A DNA stretch of 64,000 bases from Epiperipatus broadwayi (GCA_028023455.1 JAQFVV010000013.1:3288001-3352000); one strand, 5' to 3'; counted from the stretch's first letter, positions 1 through 13,400 are shown. Numbers and translations are program-made. Notes: generated from the letters alone by a model not told the origin.

Positions 1-2430
1 AAAAATTACTTTTTCAAAGTAACTTTTTAATATGTACTGAGTGTAAACATATCCCAATAAAAATTACAAAATTAAATTGCTAAAAAATCAAATGAAATGA
101 TTTATTTTTACAAAAATAATTTAAAATTTGATAAGATGAACTAGAAATAAAACAAATGAACTTTAAAAAGCAATGAACTTACTGAAGTTAATAATGGCAA
201 ATAAGTTAGGCAGGGGTTATTATGGAAACTCTAAGCAATGAAGTCAAGAAAGTGATTTCTAAAAAAAATGCATAAATGATATTATATACATACAGTATAA
301 AAAGCAGACTCATCATTTAATTGATTTAAAGTTTTTACTGATATGGTGTTAGTAATTTTGTAAAAGGTATATTAAAGTTTATAATGTAGCTCTAAATATT
401 AAAAAGAAAATCAAATTGTTTATTGTTCTCAGATTAGCAAGAAGTTTGAGCACCAGAAAAGACAGAACTGAAACCATGATTTATAAACTTTGAGCACCAA
501 AAAATCCACCTCTCTATCTCTGGTTTACCATACACAATGCTCTAAATATTAAGATGCTAAAATAAAGTGAGTTAAAGAATAACAAGCAATGACCAAGTAT
601 TACAGTTTGATGGTGCCATTTATATAAAGAGAACTTATCAGATGCATATGCAATACAGTTTTGGAAGGAATTCTTTTTTAATAACTTAGATAAATTATTG
701 TTTTTAATTATCACTGTAAATATATACTACATTTAATTTCACATTTTAAAAAAAAGTTACCTTTGAAACTAAATTTTATATCAAAAGCAAAAGATTGTTT
801 TAAAATACAACTGAGTTACTTGTTTTTAATTTCACATTTTTATGAATTTACAAGATGCGATTGACAATAACAAAAAGTCTTTAGTCAAATTCTAAAGTCT
901 ATATAAAAAAACACACATACAATGAATTAGGCAAATATTATTTTCTATTTTTAGTTTAAGAAAAAAAAATCATCATTCAATATAGATAAAATTCTTTTTA
1001 ATATTATATAAATATACGGAATTTCATAATTCTAGAAACAAGTGATTGTAATTAAATTTAACAATAAAAAGCTGGACTCTCCAAATGGGAAAGGGTTTTT
1101 ATTCCTATTATAAGTTTTAAAAAAAAATTACTGACAAATATTTGAGGCATTTTTTGTACAATGAATTAATAATGATGAATAAATACAGATAAAATAGCTT
1201 TTAAAAAACCCACTGCAGGCAAAGTATTTCCCAATAATACTAAAAAAAGAAAGAAAACAGTAAACAAGCAGACATTAATTATTAGGCTAGACAATACCAA
1301 ATAGTGTTTATTCAGTATATAAGTATGAGTATGAGAATTACATTATAAAAAAATGAAAAGTGGAAAAAAATTAAATTGCTTTTATATAAATTTCAAAAAA
1401 AAAAAAAAAAATTAAATAATGTATTTGAGCAAAGTCATTTTTCCACATCTTTAGTTTTGTTTTCTAACAAGAATGATACATTATATTAAAATTTGTGTGG
1501 ATAATATATATATAATGAAGTATCTTAATCAAATAAATGAAACTGAAACTAAAAGTTTATTAAACTGTATACAAATAAAAGAGTTTAATTTTTCTAATTC
1601 CTTTCAAACAATATTTTCTCTTCCAGATGTAGCTTTCAGAAATAACAAAGTTGACTAAACATTACACTTATTATTTTCAGTATTATAACTAATTATAAAT
1701 ATTACTAAATTACTACTCATGTGAACAGTGAGGGCAATTAATCATCCATCCATTTTAAGTAATCTAATATATAAAATCCAATAAAATGCTGTAGGGAGAG
1801 AGAAAAAATATCAAATGAAAATGTTTGTAAATATACTTAATTAAAAAATAAGGAATAAAAAAAAATTAACTTAATAACTGCCAATCTTTATAGGTGATAA
1901 AATATGTCAAATAATATTGTGTTAAAACACTAATAACATAATACTTTGGAAATTTTTAAAACTAAAGTATATATCAATATTATATTTTAATATATAAATT
2001 TCATGATATAATGATGAAATGATATCATATCAATAATAACTACTGATAACCATGCAAATGAAACCCTATTCCAATTAGAAGTTGAATTTTATCAAAGTAT
2101 AGTTAAGTGCATCATTATAAAAACCACTTCATGAAAGAAAAATGATGATTTACTCTTTGTCAATATCAATTTTCTATTAATAATTTGAAAAACAAAAATA
2201 TTTAATTCAGTGAGTTTTTTTTTTTTTGTATCTAAATACTATTATATTTAAATTTTATAACAAATAGATTACTTATTTTTCTAAAAAAAAAAATAGTATT
2301 AGTTTAGACATAAATTATTAGAAGTTATTTATTTTTTACTCACAATTAACTGAAAAAATAGAATAAATAAATAAAATGTACTGAAAAAGCAAATTAATTG
2401 TGTAAATAATTGGCATATAACTTAGTAGTA
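1..2430. other. AT-rich non-coding DNA
   Basis: I see no gene, RNA or recognisable mobile element here. The stretch consists of short A/T runs and scattered short open frames of at most about 66 codons that have low-complexity composition and no domain signature. An A run near 1389-1410 and a T run near 2217-2227 are the only simple features. Confidence 0.5.
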
Positions 2431-2431
2431 A

Positions 2432-2679
2432 TAAATTTTAATTATTCCTTTCAGCACACTATATTTTTGTTATATAATTGGTATCATGGAAACATGTTTA
2501 TGTTAGAGTATATGAACATTATATATACATAAATATCTTTTTGCATATATAAAGATAAATTTTAATTATTCCTTTCAGCACACTATATTTTTGTTATATA
2601 ATTGGTATCATGGAAACATGTTTATGTTAGAGTATATGAACATTATATATACATAAATATCTTTTTGCATATATAAAGA
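2432..2679. repeat. Exact tandem duplication, 124-bp unit x2
   Basis: Two head-to-tail copies of a 124-bp segment (about 2432-2555 and 2556-2679) read as identical, including the landmarks CCTTTCAGCACACTA, CATGGAAACATG and CTTTTTGCATATATAAAGAT. A partial third start (AAAGATAAATTT) follows. Lack of any visible difference in otherwise decayed DNA implies a recent duplication or an assembly artefact. There is no coding capacity. Confidence 0.9.
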
Positions 2680-3007
2680 TAAATTTGAGTATTTAATGTG
2701 TTATGCAAAGATGAATTATAAGCAAATTTTAAAAAAAATACCATACTAATACATAAATGTTATACACATATTTTTCTGTATGTGGTCATATAGAAAACAT
2801 ATACAGATTTTTTTTACATTTGCATATACATTTATCATTAAATGGAAAATGATTTTTACAACTTCACTGCCATTACATGGAACCAGTTGCAGTGGAATTT
2901 GAAAAATTCAAATGAGATGGAATTCAACAGTATGTGTAAGTGGGTTTACATTTTTCAATGCACTAGTTTAATTTTGTCTTCATAATAAAATGCATACAAT
3001 ATTATAT

Positions 3008-3110
3008 ACATATATTGGACCATTAATAAAGGTGGTATTCTACCTTTATTTTTAAAAGGAGGTTGCCTTGACAACAGTTTGAAATTGTTGATTGTTATTG
3101 ATATTGGGAT
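3008..3110. repeat. Dispersed short repeat, copy 1 (truncated)
   Basis: Shares the landmarks TATTGGAC, AATAAAGGTGG, ATTCTACCTTTATT and GACAACAGTTTGAAATTG with 3330-3463, and more loosely with 30302-30415. The copy lacks the upstream CAAGCTGCAA part seen in the other two. It is non-coding and unclassified; a SINE or MITE fragment is possible. The two copies lie only about 220 bp apart in direct orientation. Confidence 0.75.
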
Positions 3111-3329
3111 TATCTAAGTATTGACTGATTTTTAATGATTACTTATAAACCTATTTCTTGAACATTATTATACTTATTATTTAAGTAATATTTTGGGTGC
3201 AATTTAAAAATTATAATTGCAGCTGGTAATGTTATAATTAATTATTTATTAGTCTGCATTCAGAACAGGTTATATTTATCTATTTACAGAGGTTTATTTA
3301 AAACTTCTTTGTATCAATGATTTCAATCT

Positions 3330-3463
3330 CTGCAGTCAAGCTGCAACATTTAGTGTCTACATAAATATATTGGACTATAAATAAAGGTGGGATTCTACCT
3401 TTATTGTTAAAAGAAGGCTGCATTGACAACAGTTTGAAATTGTTGATTGTTATTGATATTGGA
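3330..3463. repeat. Dispersed short repeat, copy 2
   Basis: The fullest local copy. It begins CAGTCAAGCTGCAACATTTA, passes through TGTCTACATAAATATATTGG and GGTGGGATTCTACCTTTATT, and ends in GTTGATTGTTATTGATATTG. The same order of blocks recurs at 3008-3110 and 30302-30415, so it is an interspersed family. No RNA polymerase III boxes or terminal inverted repeats were found. Confidence 0.75.
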
Positions 3464-3499
3464 ATTGTCTTGGCTTTTAATGATATACATATATATAAT

Positions 3500-6400
3500 G
3501 TGGTCATTTATTTAACAGTAAACATGTTTAAAAATCTTTAATTGAGCTTAGCAATCTAAATGTAAGCTAGTAAGATCTTGTACTCATTTTACATATGTAT
3601 AAACAAAATTAATTAATCAAATGACATACAAGTATATAAATTAGAAGTAGCTAGACACCTATATCAATGCATAGATAAAAACAATTAGCACATCACTAGG
3701 CAGCATTTCATCCTGAAATAGGATCTCATTAGGTAACTCTGAAAAATTAGCATCATTTCTCCCCCACAGAACAACATGGTGACTTTTAACAATTAATTAC
3801 ATTAGTAATGTGGGCTAAGAAAGTGAGAAGAAAAAAAAATAGCTCTTGAAAAATACAAATTACACATGCACACACAGCAAATTACAAATAGTATGCTAAA
3901 AACTGTATGTCATAAAACAAATTATTATATATAAGTGATTATTATATGCAATTTATTAAAATTAAAAATTTTATCAATCTAACCAAGAAAATTAATAATA
4001 AAAATTAATTAATTACCAAAAAAGCAAATTAACTGTGAGTGTAATAAAAGTTTATGTATAGTAATTAGCTTCATAGAATTCAGCTCCTGGTATTTTTTAA
4101 ATACTTTTTTTTTTCTCAAAAGTTTCATTATTATTTTTTTATTCTCTTGATTAAATACATGCACTTCTTTTTAATTTTAATATTTATATATAATACTCAT
4201 TTATATATAATAATTAAATATATGGAATGCACTCCTTTGCATACTATTTGTAATATATTGTAAATATGCATTTTTCGAAAAAAATTTCTCCCTCTCGCAA
4301 TCGTGGATAGAATCATGCAATTCTTATTTAATTACTTAAACTTATTAATGTATGGTGGGTGAAGGATGTCAATTTTTGAGGCTATCTAATGAAATTCCTA
4401 TTCTGGAATGATATATTGTATAGTGAAGAAATAATTATTCATTTTCTTCATGCACTGATATGGTTGACTAGTTATTTTTCATTTATTTACTTGTGTATGG
4501 TTTGATTAACTAATTTTGTTATATATATATTTAAGTATATTTTAATATATGTGTTGTACATCCATGGTAAGAATGGTATATAAAATGTAAATTATAGGGC
4601 CAAAATTTTAAATTTATAATTTAGATAATAGTAATGCTATAAACTTGGTATAACAGTAATAAATGACTTAATATATAAATATTAAAAAGAGAATTCTGTA
4701 GAGATTTAATAATCATTGTTAGTTATAAATAATTTATATTATAATCTATTAAATAAATTTTAATACAATCTTTGTCCATTTAAATAAACATTATTACTTA
4801 TAAATTTGACTTTAATTTATTTTCATGCAATATTCCTTTAAAAGCTAAAGATCTAAAATTGTAGTTAATGGGAAAAGGAACAATTATTTACCACAAGATA
4901 AGAATTTGTGTTAAAATTATTGTAATTGCAATATCTTTTAAATAAAAATATTTATTATTAAACTTTAGGAATAAATTCAATTAATAATATCATTTACTAA
5001 AACAATGATCAGAACTAAAACTTGGTCTTAAAGAAATGATTTAAATTAATTTTGTTTGTAAAATATTTACTGATTTTAATAGAAACAGAAAAACATTTTG
5101 TTTAAAAAATTGTACAAGTTGATTTGGGATGTAAACCAATGAGTAAATAGTTTTCTGACATCAATTTATCCCTGAGTTTTTAAGAAAAAAAAATTCAGCA
5201 GATGATCTAGGAGAAAAGTTTCAAGTAAAATTTAAAAAGCAAATTGCTGTTTTAATTTTTTTTTTCAGTTAAAAAAAAAAATTATAAAAGTTAAATATAT
5301 TTAAAGTCTTAAGTAGTAAAAATCATCTATAAAAAGCAATCTAAGATTATAAAATATTTTCAAGTAATTATTAACACCATGGAGTAAGCTAAACTAATCT
5401 TGATCATCTTCTTATTGCCAAGATAATATCACAAAGAATTTGAAAAATACAAGTTGTTATTTTAATTTTGCCTAGGATAGACATGAGAAAGGAAACACAG
5501 CTGCACTGCTTCAGAGAAAAACATGACAATAGCCATGTAAGAAAACATTCATTTGTCTATGCTAAATTAAGAGTTTTTTATGATCATAGATTAAATGTTA
5601 AAAAACAGATTAAAAATTCCTAGAACTAAATTTGTAAAATTGATAGAAATATTTGATAGAACATTAAAAATAGTTAGTCAAAAAGGATGTATGAAAAAAA
5701 AATCTTCGTTTTGAATTATTCATAAGAATTTTCTTCTTTCAAAAATCTGAAGAAAATGTTTAAATTATATTTAGAAAAAAAAATCTGTGTAACTTTTAAT
5801 GGTGGATGAGTGAAGATAACGGGTTAAAATGTACCACAAGATAAAAATTTAAATGAATTATCCAAGATGTGTTTAAAATTTTACAAGACTAATGAATACC
5901 AGGAAAAGGAGAGTAATTAAAAAGAAAACTTCTTGATGACTTATTGAACATGTTTTAAAATTTGTGCAGTATGGGAGAATAATGTGAGATTTTTAAGAGT
6001 ATTTAGTAAACTTTTCGTAGCACATTTTGAAGAGCAAGACTATATGTATGCAAATTAAACTAGCTAGGAAGGAAGAAAGCATCCAATTCAAAAACTTTTG
6101 TCTCATTGGTTGGGCTTGTTTGTTTAATGTCTTGTTTAACTATATGTGTCTTTTAATAAAGAAAAGATAGAAGTAACTCAATGCACGAAGAATGGCACAT
6201 ATTTAAAGAGTAACCATGGTAATATTAAATTAGAAACTGAAGTGGGTTTAAAAAAAATAAGATTTTAATTTTAAATTTATCATTAATATTTTTCTTGTTT
6301 AAAATGAAATATAAATGCGAAGTATTTGTTGTAGTGACAATTAAAAAAAATGTATGATTGCAATTTGGTATATAATGTTAAAGGTATGCTTAAATATAAG

Positions 6401-6720
6401 AAGAGAGTAATCATTAGTTATAATGTAAAAGTGCATGTGCAGGGAACATAATGTTAACTGTACATGTTGACCAGTATATACTTTAAGAAATTATGTGTAA
6501 TAGGATTATCTGAAAGAGATGACAAACTTATTATAAAATATAATGTATTTATGAAAGTAAGAAATAATGAATGTTGATGTAAGACAATATCATGATCTCA
6601 TTTGCTATAAAAAAAAATATCCTATTGATAATAATAATGGAAATAGATTATTTGTTGTGTAACATGATCGTAGATATGGATAGAAAATTATCGCATGGGG
6701 AAGGTTATAATAAGTTGTTA
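3500..6720. other. AT-rich DNA without recognised features
   Basis: No open frame, repeat pair or structured RNA that I can support. The part after about 5800 is slightly richer in G on the plus strand than the preceding DNA, as if derived from an old transcribed or mobile sequence, but I cannot identify it. Confidence 0.4.
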
Positions 6721-6721
6721 G

Positions 6722-6961
6722 TCTAGAATTAGTAGAGTAATAGATGCCAAATACACAATCGAATTAAAGTTCCAGGATAGTATAAAATATTATCCTGAAG
6801 AACTGAAGAATAATTAAGTGGGAGTAATCTGTGCAATACCCATACATTTACTGGAAAGAGATGGGAGGGTTTCCTACAAAGAAATGATAGTATATACCGT
6901 AATTGCTCAGGGAAGAAGTCAGGGTAAAATGGGTAGAATCATTAAAAAAATGACTGCCTGA
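6722..6961 (+). pseudogene. Unidentified coding-like relic
   Basis: One frame stays open for about 80 codons with a single internal TAA (6815-6817) and ends at TGA 6959-6961. The second half (6818-6961) reads VGVICAIPIHLLERDGRV, then a segment with SYKEM, then IAQGRSQGKMGRIIKK. Basic and glycine-rich residues, a base composition richer in G+C than the flanks, and absence of stops in such AT-rich DNA suggest decayed coding sequence. I do not recognise the family; a retroelement or host pseudogene fragment are both possible. No initiator codon or splice context is evident. Confidence 0.3.
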
Positions 6962-9900
6962 CAAAATATGACACCTCATATTTAAAAGAAATCTTCACCT
7001 TTTTATTAAGATATATTATTGAATATAGTATTTAATAAAATCAGTTTCTCATCAATGAAGTTTTAGATAAATAATAATATAGGAGGCATCAAAGGTAGAT
7101 GAAATATTTAAAGGATTTTATAATTTCTTCCTAAATCTTGAAAGACTTACTTGAAGGTAAAACCATGTGCAGAACAAATATTTTATGTTTGAATAGTAAT
7201 TTGAATAAATTACTATATGAGTAAAAATAACTTGAGATCAAAAAACACTATAAAATATAAGTGATAGAGAGCATGAAGGCATAAATGAATTATATGATAT
7301 AGAAGGAGTTCTTAGCTTAGTATTCATTTTAATTATATTATGAATATTGTTTTATATTTTTTATTACCACAGCAACAATGGTTTTGTTGATTAAATTATA
7401 GTTAATATTTTATGTCAAGTTTAGTAATATGAAATACAATTTAAATGATACAATTTTCAGATGATATTGAGAACTATAAATATCAGGTAGTCAGGAAAAG
7501 GACTAAGAAGATAGCCACCAGATAACTCGTGAATGATGCAAAAACACCACATCACTATGAAAGCCTACATAGCAATAAAACAATAAACTTCCACTTGTAA
7601 AAAGAACTAGATACTAACTATGGGAGGGATTTGATTTCATATAATAACCATTATGTACTTAAAAAGAATGTAAATAATTTGCTGTCAATGTAAAACAGTT
7701 TAATGCTTTTTTTTTTTTATTGTTAATGAAGTATTTAACTTTATATATAGATAATTGTTTGTTATTTATTCTTAGTGTTGTAAATAAATGAGTATTTTGA
7801 TTTAATCTTTATCATGGTAATTTTATTGAGTCTGAGAGTCATTTCCATCACAAGGCCATATCAATAAAGCACATTATCTAAATAAAGTCATACATATCAA
7901 ATTATAATTACATGCCTCATTTGAGAAGCTATGCTTAAGAATTTATAATTAATACATTAACTATCAATTGCTTTAAATTATAATTATATTAAAGAAAACT
8001 TATTGTACTTTGTATTTTTATTAGATGCAAAAGAATTTTGAAGAACCATATGAAAAATACTATTAAATATTACAAAATGGAGAGCATGTAATAGAAATTG
8101 TTTGATAATCACATTCTAATTTTGTAATGTAAGTTGAAATATATGTTATATCATAATTTAAAAGCATTATATAATTTCAGAGCACAAGTTACTAACCCAA
8201 TATATTTTAAGGTTTGTAATTCTGAATGAATTAATTACAGTGGGTGAATGCTAACTAATTAAGAGCTGTATTTCATTGAATTAGATTTGGTAGATAATAA
8301 TGGTGTGATGAAGCTTTGATTATAAAAAACATAAATATTCTAGAGTAATTGTTGGCAACATAAGTATGAGAATAAATCTTAGGAAAAGTAGATTAAATTA
8401 TTTAAGGGAAGGTAATGAGTAGATGAGCATTAATTTCCATGTCTTAGTATTATAGTTAGATTAAGTTTCCAATAAGAGGTTAATCAAGGTTTGTAATAGT
8501 AAGTATGTTTTTATTAAATGGCTGGATTCCAGTAAAATCCCTCTTGTGATCCAATTATTTAATTATCAATCTAATAGTTATATTGGATTTTAGAATAGAA
8601 TACCTATGATCTGAGATAGCCATAGGATAGCATCAATTATTTTAAGTTAATGTAATTTGGTTAATGTTTTTATTTTTATGACTCTTAAATTGTAGAAGAG
8701 TAGTTATTTTATTATTTAAATGAAATACTATGTTAGTCATTGCTTGTTGTGGGAGTTTTCTTAATGATTGTGATAGGATAGTAGCAGGAGAATTGTCACA
8801 ATAGCATTGCCATTGTGGAGTGTATTTTATATACTTCTCAATGTTAAAACCACTCTACTATTATTCTTTCTTCTCTTCATAAAACATTTTTAATTTATCC
8901 AAATTGAATATCAACTGTCCATAACACTTCAATTCATGATCATTAAATACTGAAGATATTTGAGCAATATTTGTTTTAAGTGTTTTGATTCTCTTAAATA
9001 GTAATTGATGTTTTTTTTAAATTTCTATTTCAATAAACATTGAAGCTTTCTAATATATAATGACTCACAAAAGCAAGTGATTTTATATTTTACATTATTT
9101 TTATGCTCTTTATCCAAACTGGCTTTGTACTATCAACTAGCTTAATTGCATTAGATGGCATAATATATGCAACATTATAATACTCAGAACAAATACATTT
9201 TATCACTTCATTATTACATTTTGCATTATACTACTGTCATTTTTATTACTGACATTATAAAGCTATTAATTTAAATTTTTTTTTTTTTTACTTTTGCAAG
9301 AAATAAATTAAGAAAGAAATTCACAGCAACAATTCTTATGGAATATACTACATGGTAAAAAAATTTAAAAGTATGTGGTTGACATACTTAATAACTTTTT
9401 TTCTTTTCAAGAAATCTAAACCACAATAAAAAAAAAAAAAAAGGTTAAAAAATCCTGATACAAAAATGTTCAACATGAAAAAATATAATAATATCTATGT
9501 TCAAATCTGTATTCCCTATGAGTGGGTTAAAAGATATAAAAAAAATTTCTCTTGCTAAAAAGATATTTTTATTAATAATAAAAATTTCTCAATATAAAGA
9601 TATTTCTATATCTATATCCATTACTTAAAAAACATAATGCTTGAAGAAAAAAATGAAAACTCAGAATGAAAATGATTTCAATTAATAAAAAATAAAAATA
9701 TTTCACATCCATATTTTTAATAGTTAAGTTTTGATAATATTTTCAGAACAAAGTTAAAATACACCATTTTAAATAAATACTATTATATTTCTATTGAATT
9801 TTATTCACAAAAGTTTTTTGATATTTATTACATATACATCTTGAAAAATATAAAAAAAAGTTAATCAAACTTCCCAGCAATGGAATGGAAATATTCATGG

Positions 9901-10630
9901 CTGTTGCTACTGAATAATTAGAATGTCAAAAATAATTATAAGAATTGGATTTTTTATTTTTTTAATGTGGCAAAAAATTAAAACGTATCCATTTATGCAT
10001 AATATTAATACAAAACTGCTTCAGAAATTTAGTGTATAAATAAATAAAAAAAATTTAAAAAAACTACTGAATTGTTTATTATTTTGAAACTGTCTTAAAA
10101 ATTCATTGATACAATATTAAAAATAATAATTAAAAAATATACATAGTGTTGTAAGAAAAATTCAGAATGAAATAACTCATTAATATGTGAAAAATAATGA
10201 GATGATAATTGGTATATAATTTTAAAAAAAAACAAAAAAACAATAATACTAGTCTGTACTTTTAATTGTAACCAGAAACAATTGTTCTCATGATGAATAA
10301 TGTATAAACATTTTGGCTTTTTTAATAAAATAATTTAAAAGACTGAAGTTTAATTCAGAAAATAGTTCTGGAACCATGAAATAAATTTGAATAATATGCA
10401 TAACAGAGCTATAATAATACTGTGAACAAGTAAAAAAAAAACTATAAAACATTTATTAAATTTGATAGTATTTAATTATAAATGGTCCATCTAAATATAC
10501 TTAGAATCACTGTTCTTTCAAAGCATTAAAAAAACTATTAAATATTTTTATGGTTTGAATAGATGAATGAATTATTATACAAAAAAAAATCACCAAATTT
10601 AAACTAAAAGGGATTTAAGCAATATGCTAG
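6962..10630. other. AT-rich DNA without recognised features
   Basis: No gene or repeat could be supported. It contains homopolymer runs (for example T near 7705-7720 and A near 9427-9442). Confidence 0.4.
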
Positions 10631-10639
10631 GAGTCACAA

Positions 10640-10985
10640 ACTAAAACATTTAAAAGTCTGTTAACAGGCCTTTGCATCAGAGATCAAATGTTAGCCCCAG
10701 AATGGCTTCACAAACAGTCGTGGAAGTTAATTAACTTCAAAGGACTAAATGCACCACAGACTCCAAAGAAAAACAATTATTATCTAAATCAAAGTCATGG
10801 GAAGATGGTCTCTCATGCAAAGCCTAATGAATAAAGTGAACATTCCCCACCAGAAATAATGTTAAGATGTTGAATAGCTATTAATAACTCGAACTGTTGA
10901 AGACAGGGAGATGGAGTAGTACTCCATCACACAACTTACTCTAATGGATTAACTCAGCTGATAACCAAAGACTTTGGTTCGTACT
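10640..10985 (-). mobile_element. Possible tRNA-derived SINE
   Basis: A compositionally distinct, G+C-richer island of about 350 bp. Read on the minus strand, its promoter-like end (10985 to 10870) contains GGTTATCAGCTGAGTTAATC, reminiscent of a tRNA D-arm/A box, a palindromic GATGGAGTACTACTCCATC, and ACAGTTCGAGTTA, close to the tRNA B box GGTTCGANTCC. A non-coding body follows to about 10640. A SINE head plus body is the simplest reading. A second copy for comparison is not present in this window and no target-site duplication was recognised, so the call is tentative. Confidence 0.35.
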
Positions 10986-10999
10986 TATACTCAAGATCT

Positions 11000-12350
11000 A
11001 TATATGTATTTAGCTCTACTTAATTCAATGTAATTACATACTGTTTACAATGTTCATTACAGATTCAATGTCAAATAAATTTACTTTTGAGAAGAAAAAA
11101 AAATCTGTAATTTTAGTATTATATGCAATAATATATAATACATTATGTTGTAAGCAAGATGCAGTACATTATTAAAATTTCATAAAACAATTTTATAAAA
11201 CACCATAAAATTTATGAAATAATACAGAAATTTATGGAATAATTAACAAATAAAAAAATACAAACTTTATATTTTTTTTTTAATATTTAAAAATCTTGCA
11301 ATGTATACCCAAAAAAAAATAATTTCCATTATAAAAACTAGAATGCTTAATCAGAATAACAACTTGAGAATGAATTTATCAATATCTACATAGATATGAT
11401 TTTATAAAAGTTTTGGCAAACTGATCTGAGGAAGTAAAATGTTATGATGGCCATTTTATTTTCTTATACATTAACTAATTACAGAAATTGTCTTTGAAAA
11501 CAAGTTGCTGTAAAAATTCAAGTTTATTAAAATATAGTACATTAACATTTAAAAAATATTCATCATAATAAAAAATAATCTCAAGATAATTGAATTTATT
11601 AGAAAGTGAAGATTTAATAAAAATTTATATGAATTTAATTATAATCTTATGAAGAACTTTGACTAAAATTATTTCTGATGTTCAAAGCAACTAAAAAATT
11701 ATTTAAAAGTAATCTATGACCAGCAATGATTAAATATATAGTTATTATTGTAATCAAGAATTTGAACAGAAATGAAATTGAATTTTTTCTTATTAAAAAA
11801 CAAAGAATAAATATAAATATTTTTTTTATTATAAATATCAATTGAACATGGAAAGAACTTCTTTTGCTTTTTAATCATATTTTTATTTTATTTTATTGAA
11901 TTAAATTATTTAAATTTATAGTTTTACTGCTTTCCCAATGTTCTGACATACTAAATTTTATTTTTTCTTTAAACCATAAATGATTTATGTACATTTTATG
12001 TATAGTTTTATATATGTATGTAAGTATATGGAGTATTTATATATTTAAACATAAAGCTTTAAATAAATTTAAAAATATACATATATACACATTTTTATTT
12101 AATGACATTAAAAGTAAAATTATAAATTTGTAGTTATAAAATAACTATTCTATTATAAAAGTAAATAGTAATTTAAGAAAAAAGAACACAATATTTGGAA
12201 GTGTATATTTTTCCTTTAAAAAAATAAGTAATAAGATAAATATGTTAATGATTGTATGAATTGTAAGCAAAAAAATCTATTAGTATTACATTTAATATTG
12301 AAATACAAATATAATATATGTAAATTAAATTAGATGTAATTAAAGGGGAT
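11000..12350. other. AT-rich DNA without recognised features
   Basis: Very low complexity with long A and T runs and no supportable gene or repeat. Confidence 0.4.
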
Positions 12351-12435
12351 TTGAAGTAAACTTTCAAGCTCACTATTCATTCATTCTATCCAATATAAAC
12401 AATACACATGACCACATACATGTGAAATAAATTAA

Positions 12436-12492
12436 TGATCTCCAATATATGTATTTTATGCTGAGCCAGCACTCATCACTTGGTCATCATCC
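12436..12492 (-). ncRNA. Degenerate hammerhead ribozyme copy
   Basis: Minus-strand counterpart of the ribozyme at 12789-12843. The strand order is retained (CCAAG, TGATGA, GTGCTGGCTCAGCAT, AAAA, TTGG), but the first core C is G and the GAAA is AAAA, so it should be inactive. The stem II sequence here (GTGCT/AGCAT) is close to the inferred ancestor and helps reconstruct it by comparison. Confidence 0.6.
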
Positions 12493-12788
12493 CTCCCACA
12501 TATATATAATCAATGCTTGATTTGTATTAAGATAACAAATCTACACACTTTAATGGATAGGCTTCAATTCTCTTCAGCCATCGATATCACTGAAAATCTG
12601 ATGATGGAATGCTCAAAGCCTTGATGATGCCAATATTATAGTCATACCCAGGTTGATTTAAAGTGTTATGGATGGCTAAACAGTTGGAGAGTGGAGAGGA
12701 TTAAAACCTGTCTATTAAAGAGTGTAGATTTGCTATTTTAATATAAACCCAGCACTGATTATATATATGTGTGTGTGTAGAAGATGAT

Positions 12789-12843
12789 GATCCGGACTAA
12801 CTGATGAGGGCTGGTTCAGCATGAAATACTTGTATTGGCGATC
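12789..12843 (+). ncRNA. Type I hammerhead ribozyme motif
   Basis: Core nucleotides are complete: CTGATGA (12801-12807), GAA (12823-12825), A15.1 at 12826 facing U16.1 at 12833, and H17 = A at 12834. Stem I is CTAA (12797-12800) with TTGG (12835-12838), followed by an internal loop and an outer GATC/GATC helix. Stem III is only 2-3 bp, as in animal repeat-borne hammerheads. Stem II (GGGCT/AGCAT) carries one G.U and one G.A mismatch, so activity is probably reduced. Cleavage would fall after 12834. It lies in a tRNA-like repeat (12355-12940). Confidence 0.7.
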
Positions 12844-12940
12844 ATTTATATTTTTCACATGTATGTGGTCATGTATATTAATTATATTGGATAGAATGGA
12901 CAACTGTAGAAAGCTATGAAAGTTTGGGTTCAAATCCTCT

Positions 12941-13400
12941 TTAATATTACATTTTTAAAAGAATATTTAACATGATAAGTAACATTAAATTTTATAAAAG
13001 TTATAAAATATTAGAAAAAAATTTATTCACCAAACATAATACTGATTAATTAATCAAAAGAAATTAATTTAATCAAATATTAGAAAAAAATATATGAAAT
13101 TTAAAAAAAAGATTACAACATTAAAAGAAAACAATATTAATAAATATATTTATTTTTTAAAATAATATTCTGAATAATAAAATAAAAGATATAAAAATTT
13201 GAAATATTAATTTTTTAAATATATATATATATTAAATATAAATAATAACAACAACAATAATAATAATTAAAAAAATTGAATTGAGAAAATATTATTACAC
13301 TTAACAATGTTATTAATAATCTACCCAAAAAATAATTAAAGCCAATGAAAGCAATATTTTAATCAAAGAATTGAAATATATATCAAAATAATAATATTTA
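12941..13400. other. Low-complexity AT-rich tract
   Basis: A- and T-runs and ATA/AAC microsatellite-like patterns (for example 13220-13270). No gene or element recognised. Confidence 0.6.

Larger units (their letters stand above)
12355..12940. mobile_element. Hammerhead-bearing tRNA-like repeat, inverted pair A
   Basis: Two copies of a repeat of about 290 bp sit head to head: a minus-oriented half (about 12355-12640) and a plus-oriented half (about 12640-12940). Both halves share blocks with the cluster at 41.4-42.6 kb, for example TATGGATGGCTGAAGA-like, TATTAAAG...GATTTGCTAT, a hammerhead core and TGGATAG...AAAGT. The plus half ends in GGTTCAAATCC (12927-12937), a good match to the tRNA B box used by RNA polymerase III. 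Nothing is coding. The arrangement resembles non-autonomous retroelements with ribozyme and Pol III motifs such as Schistosoma Sm-alpha. That comparison is inference; the repeat homology and motifs are seen directly. Confidence 0.75.

Noticed and set aside
8951-8980. CTGAAGATATTTGAGCAATATTTG as a hammerhead core
   Set aside because: A hairpin is possible but there is no GAAA after it.
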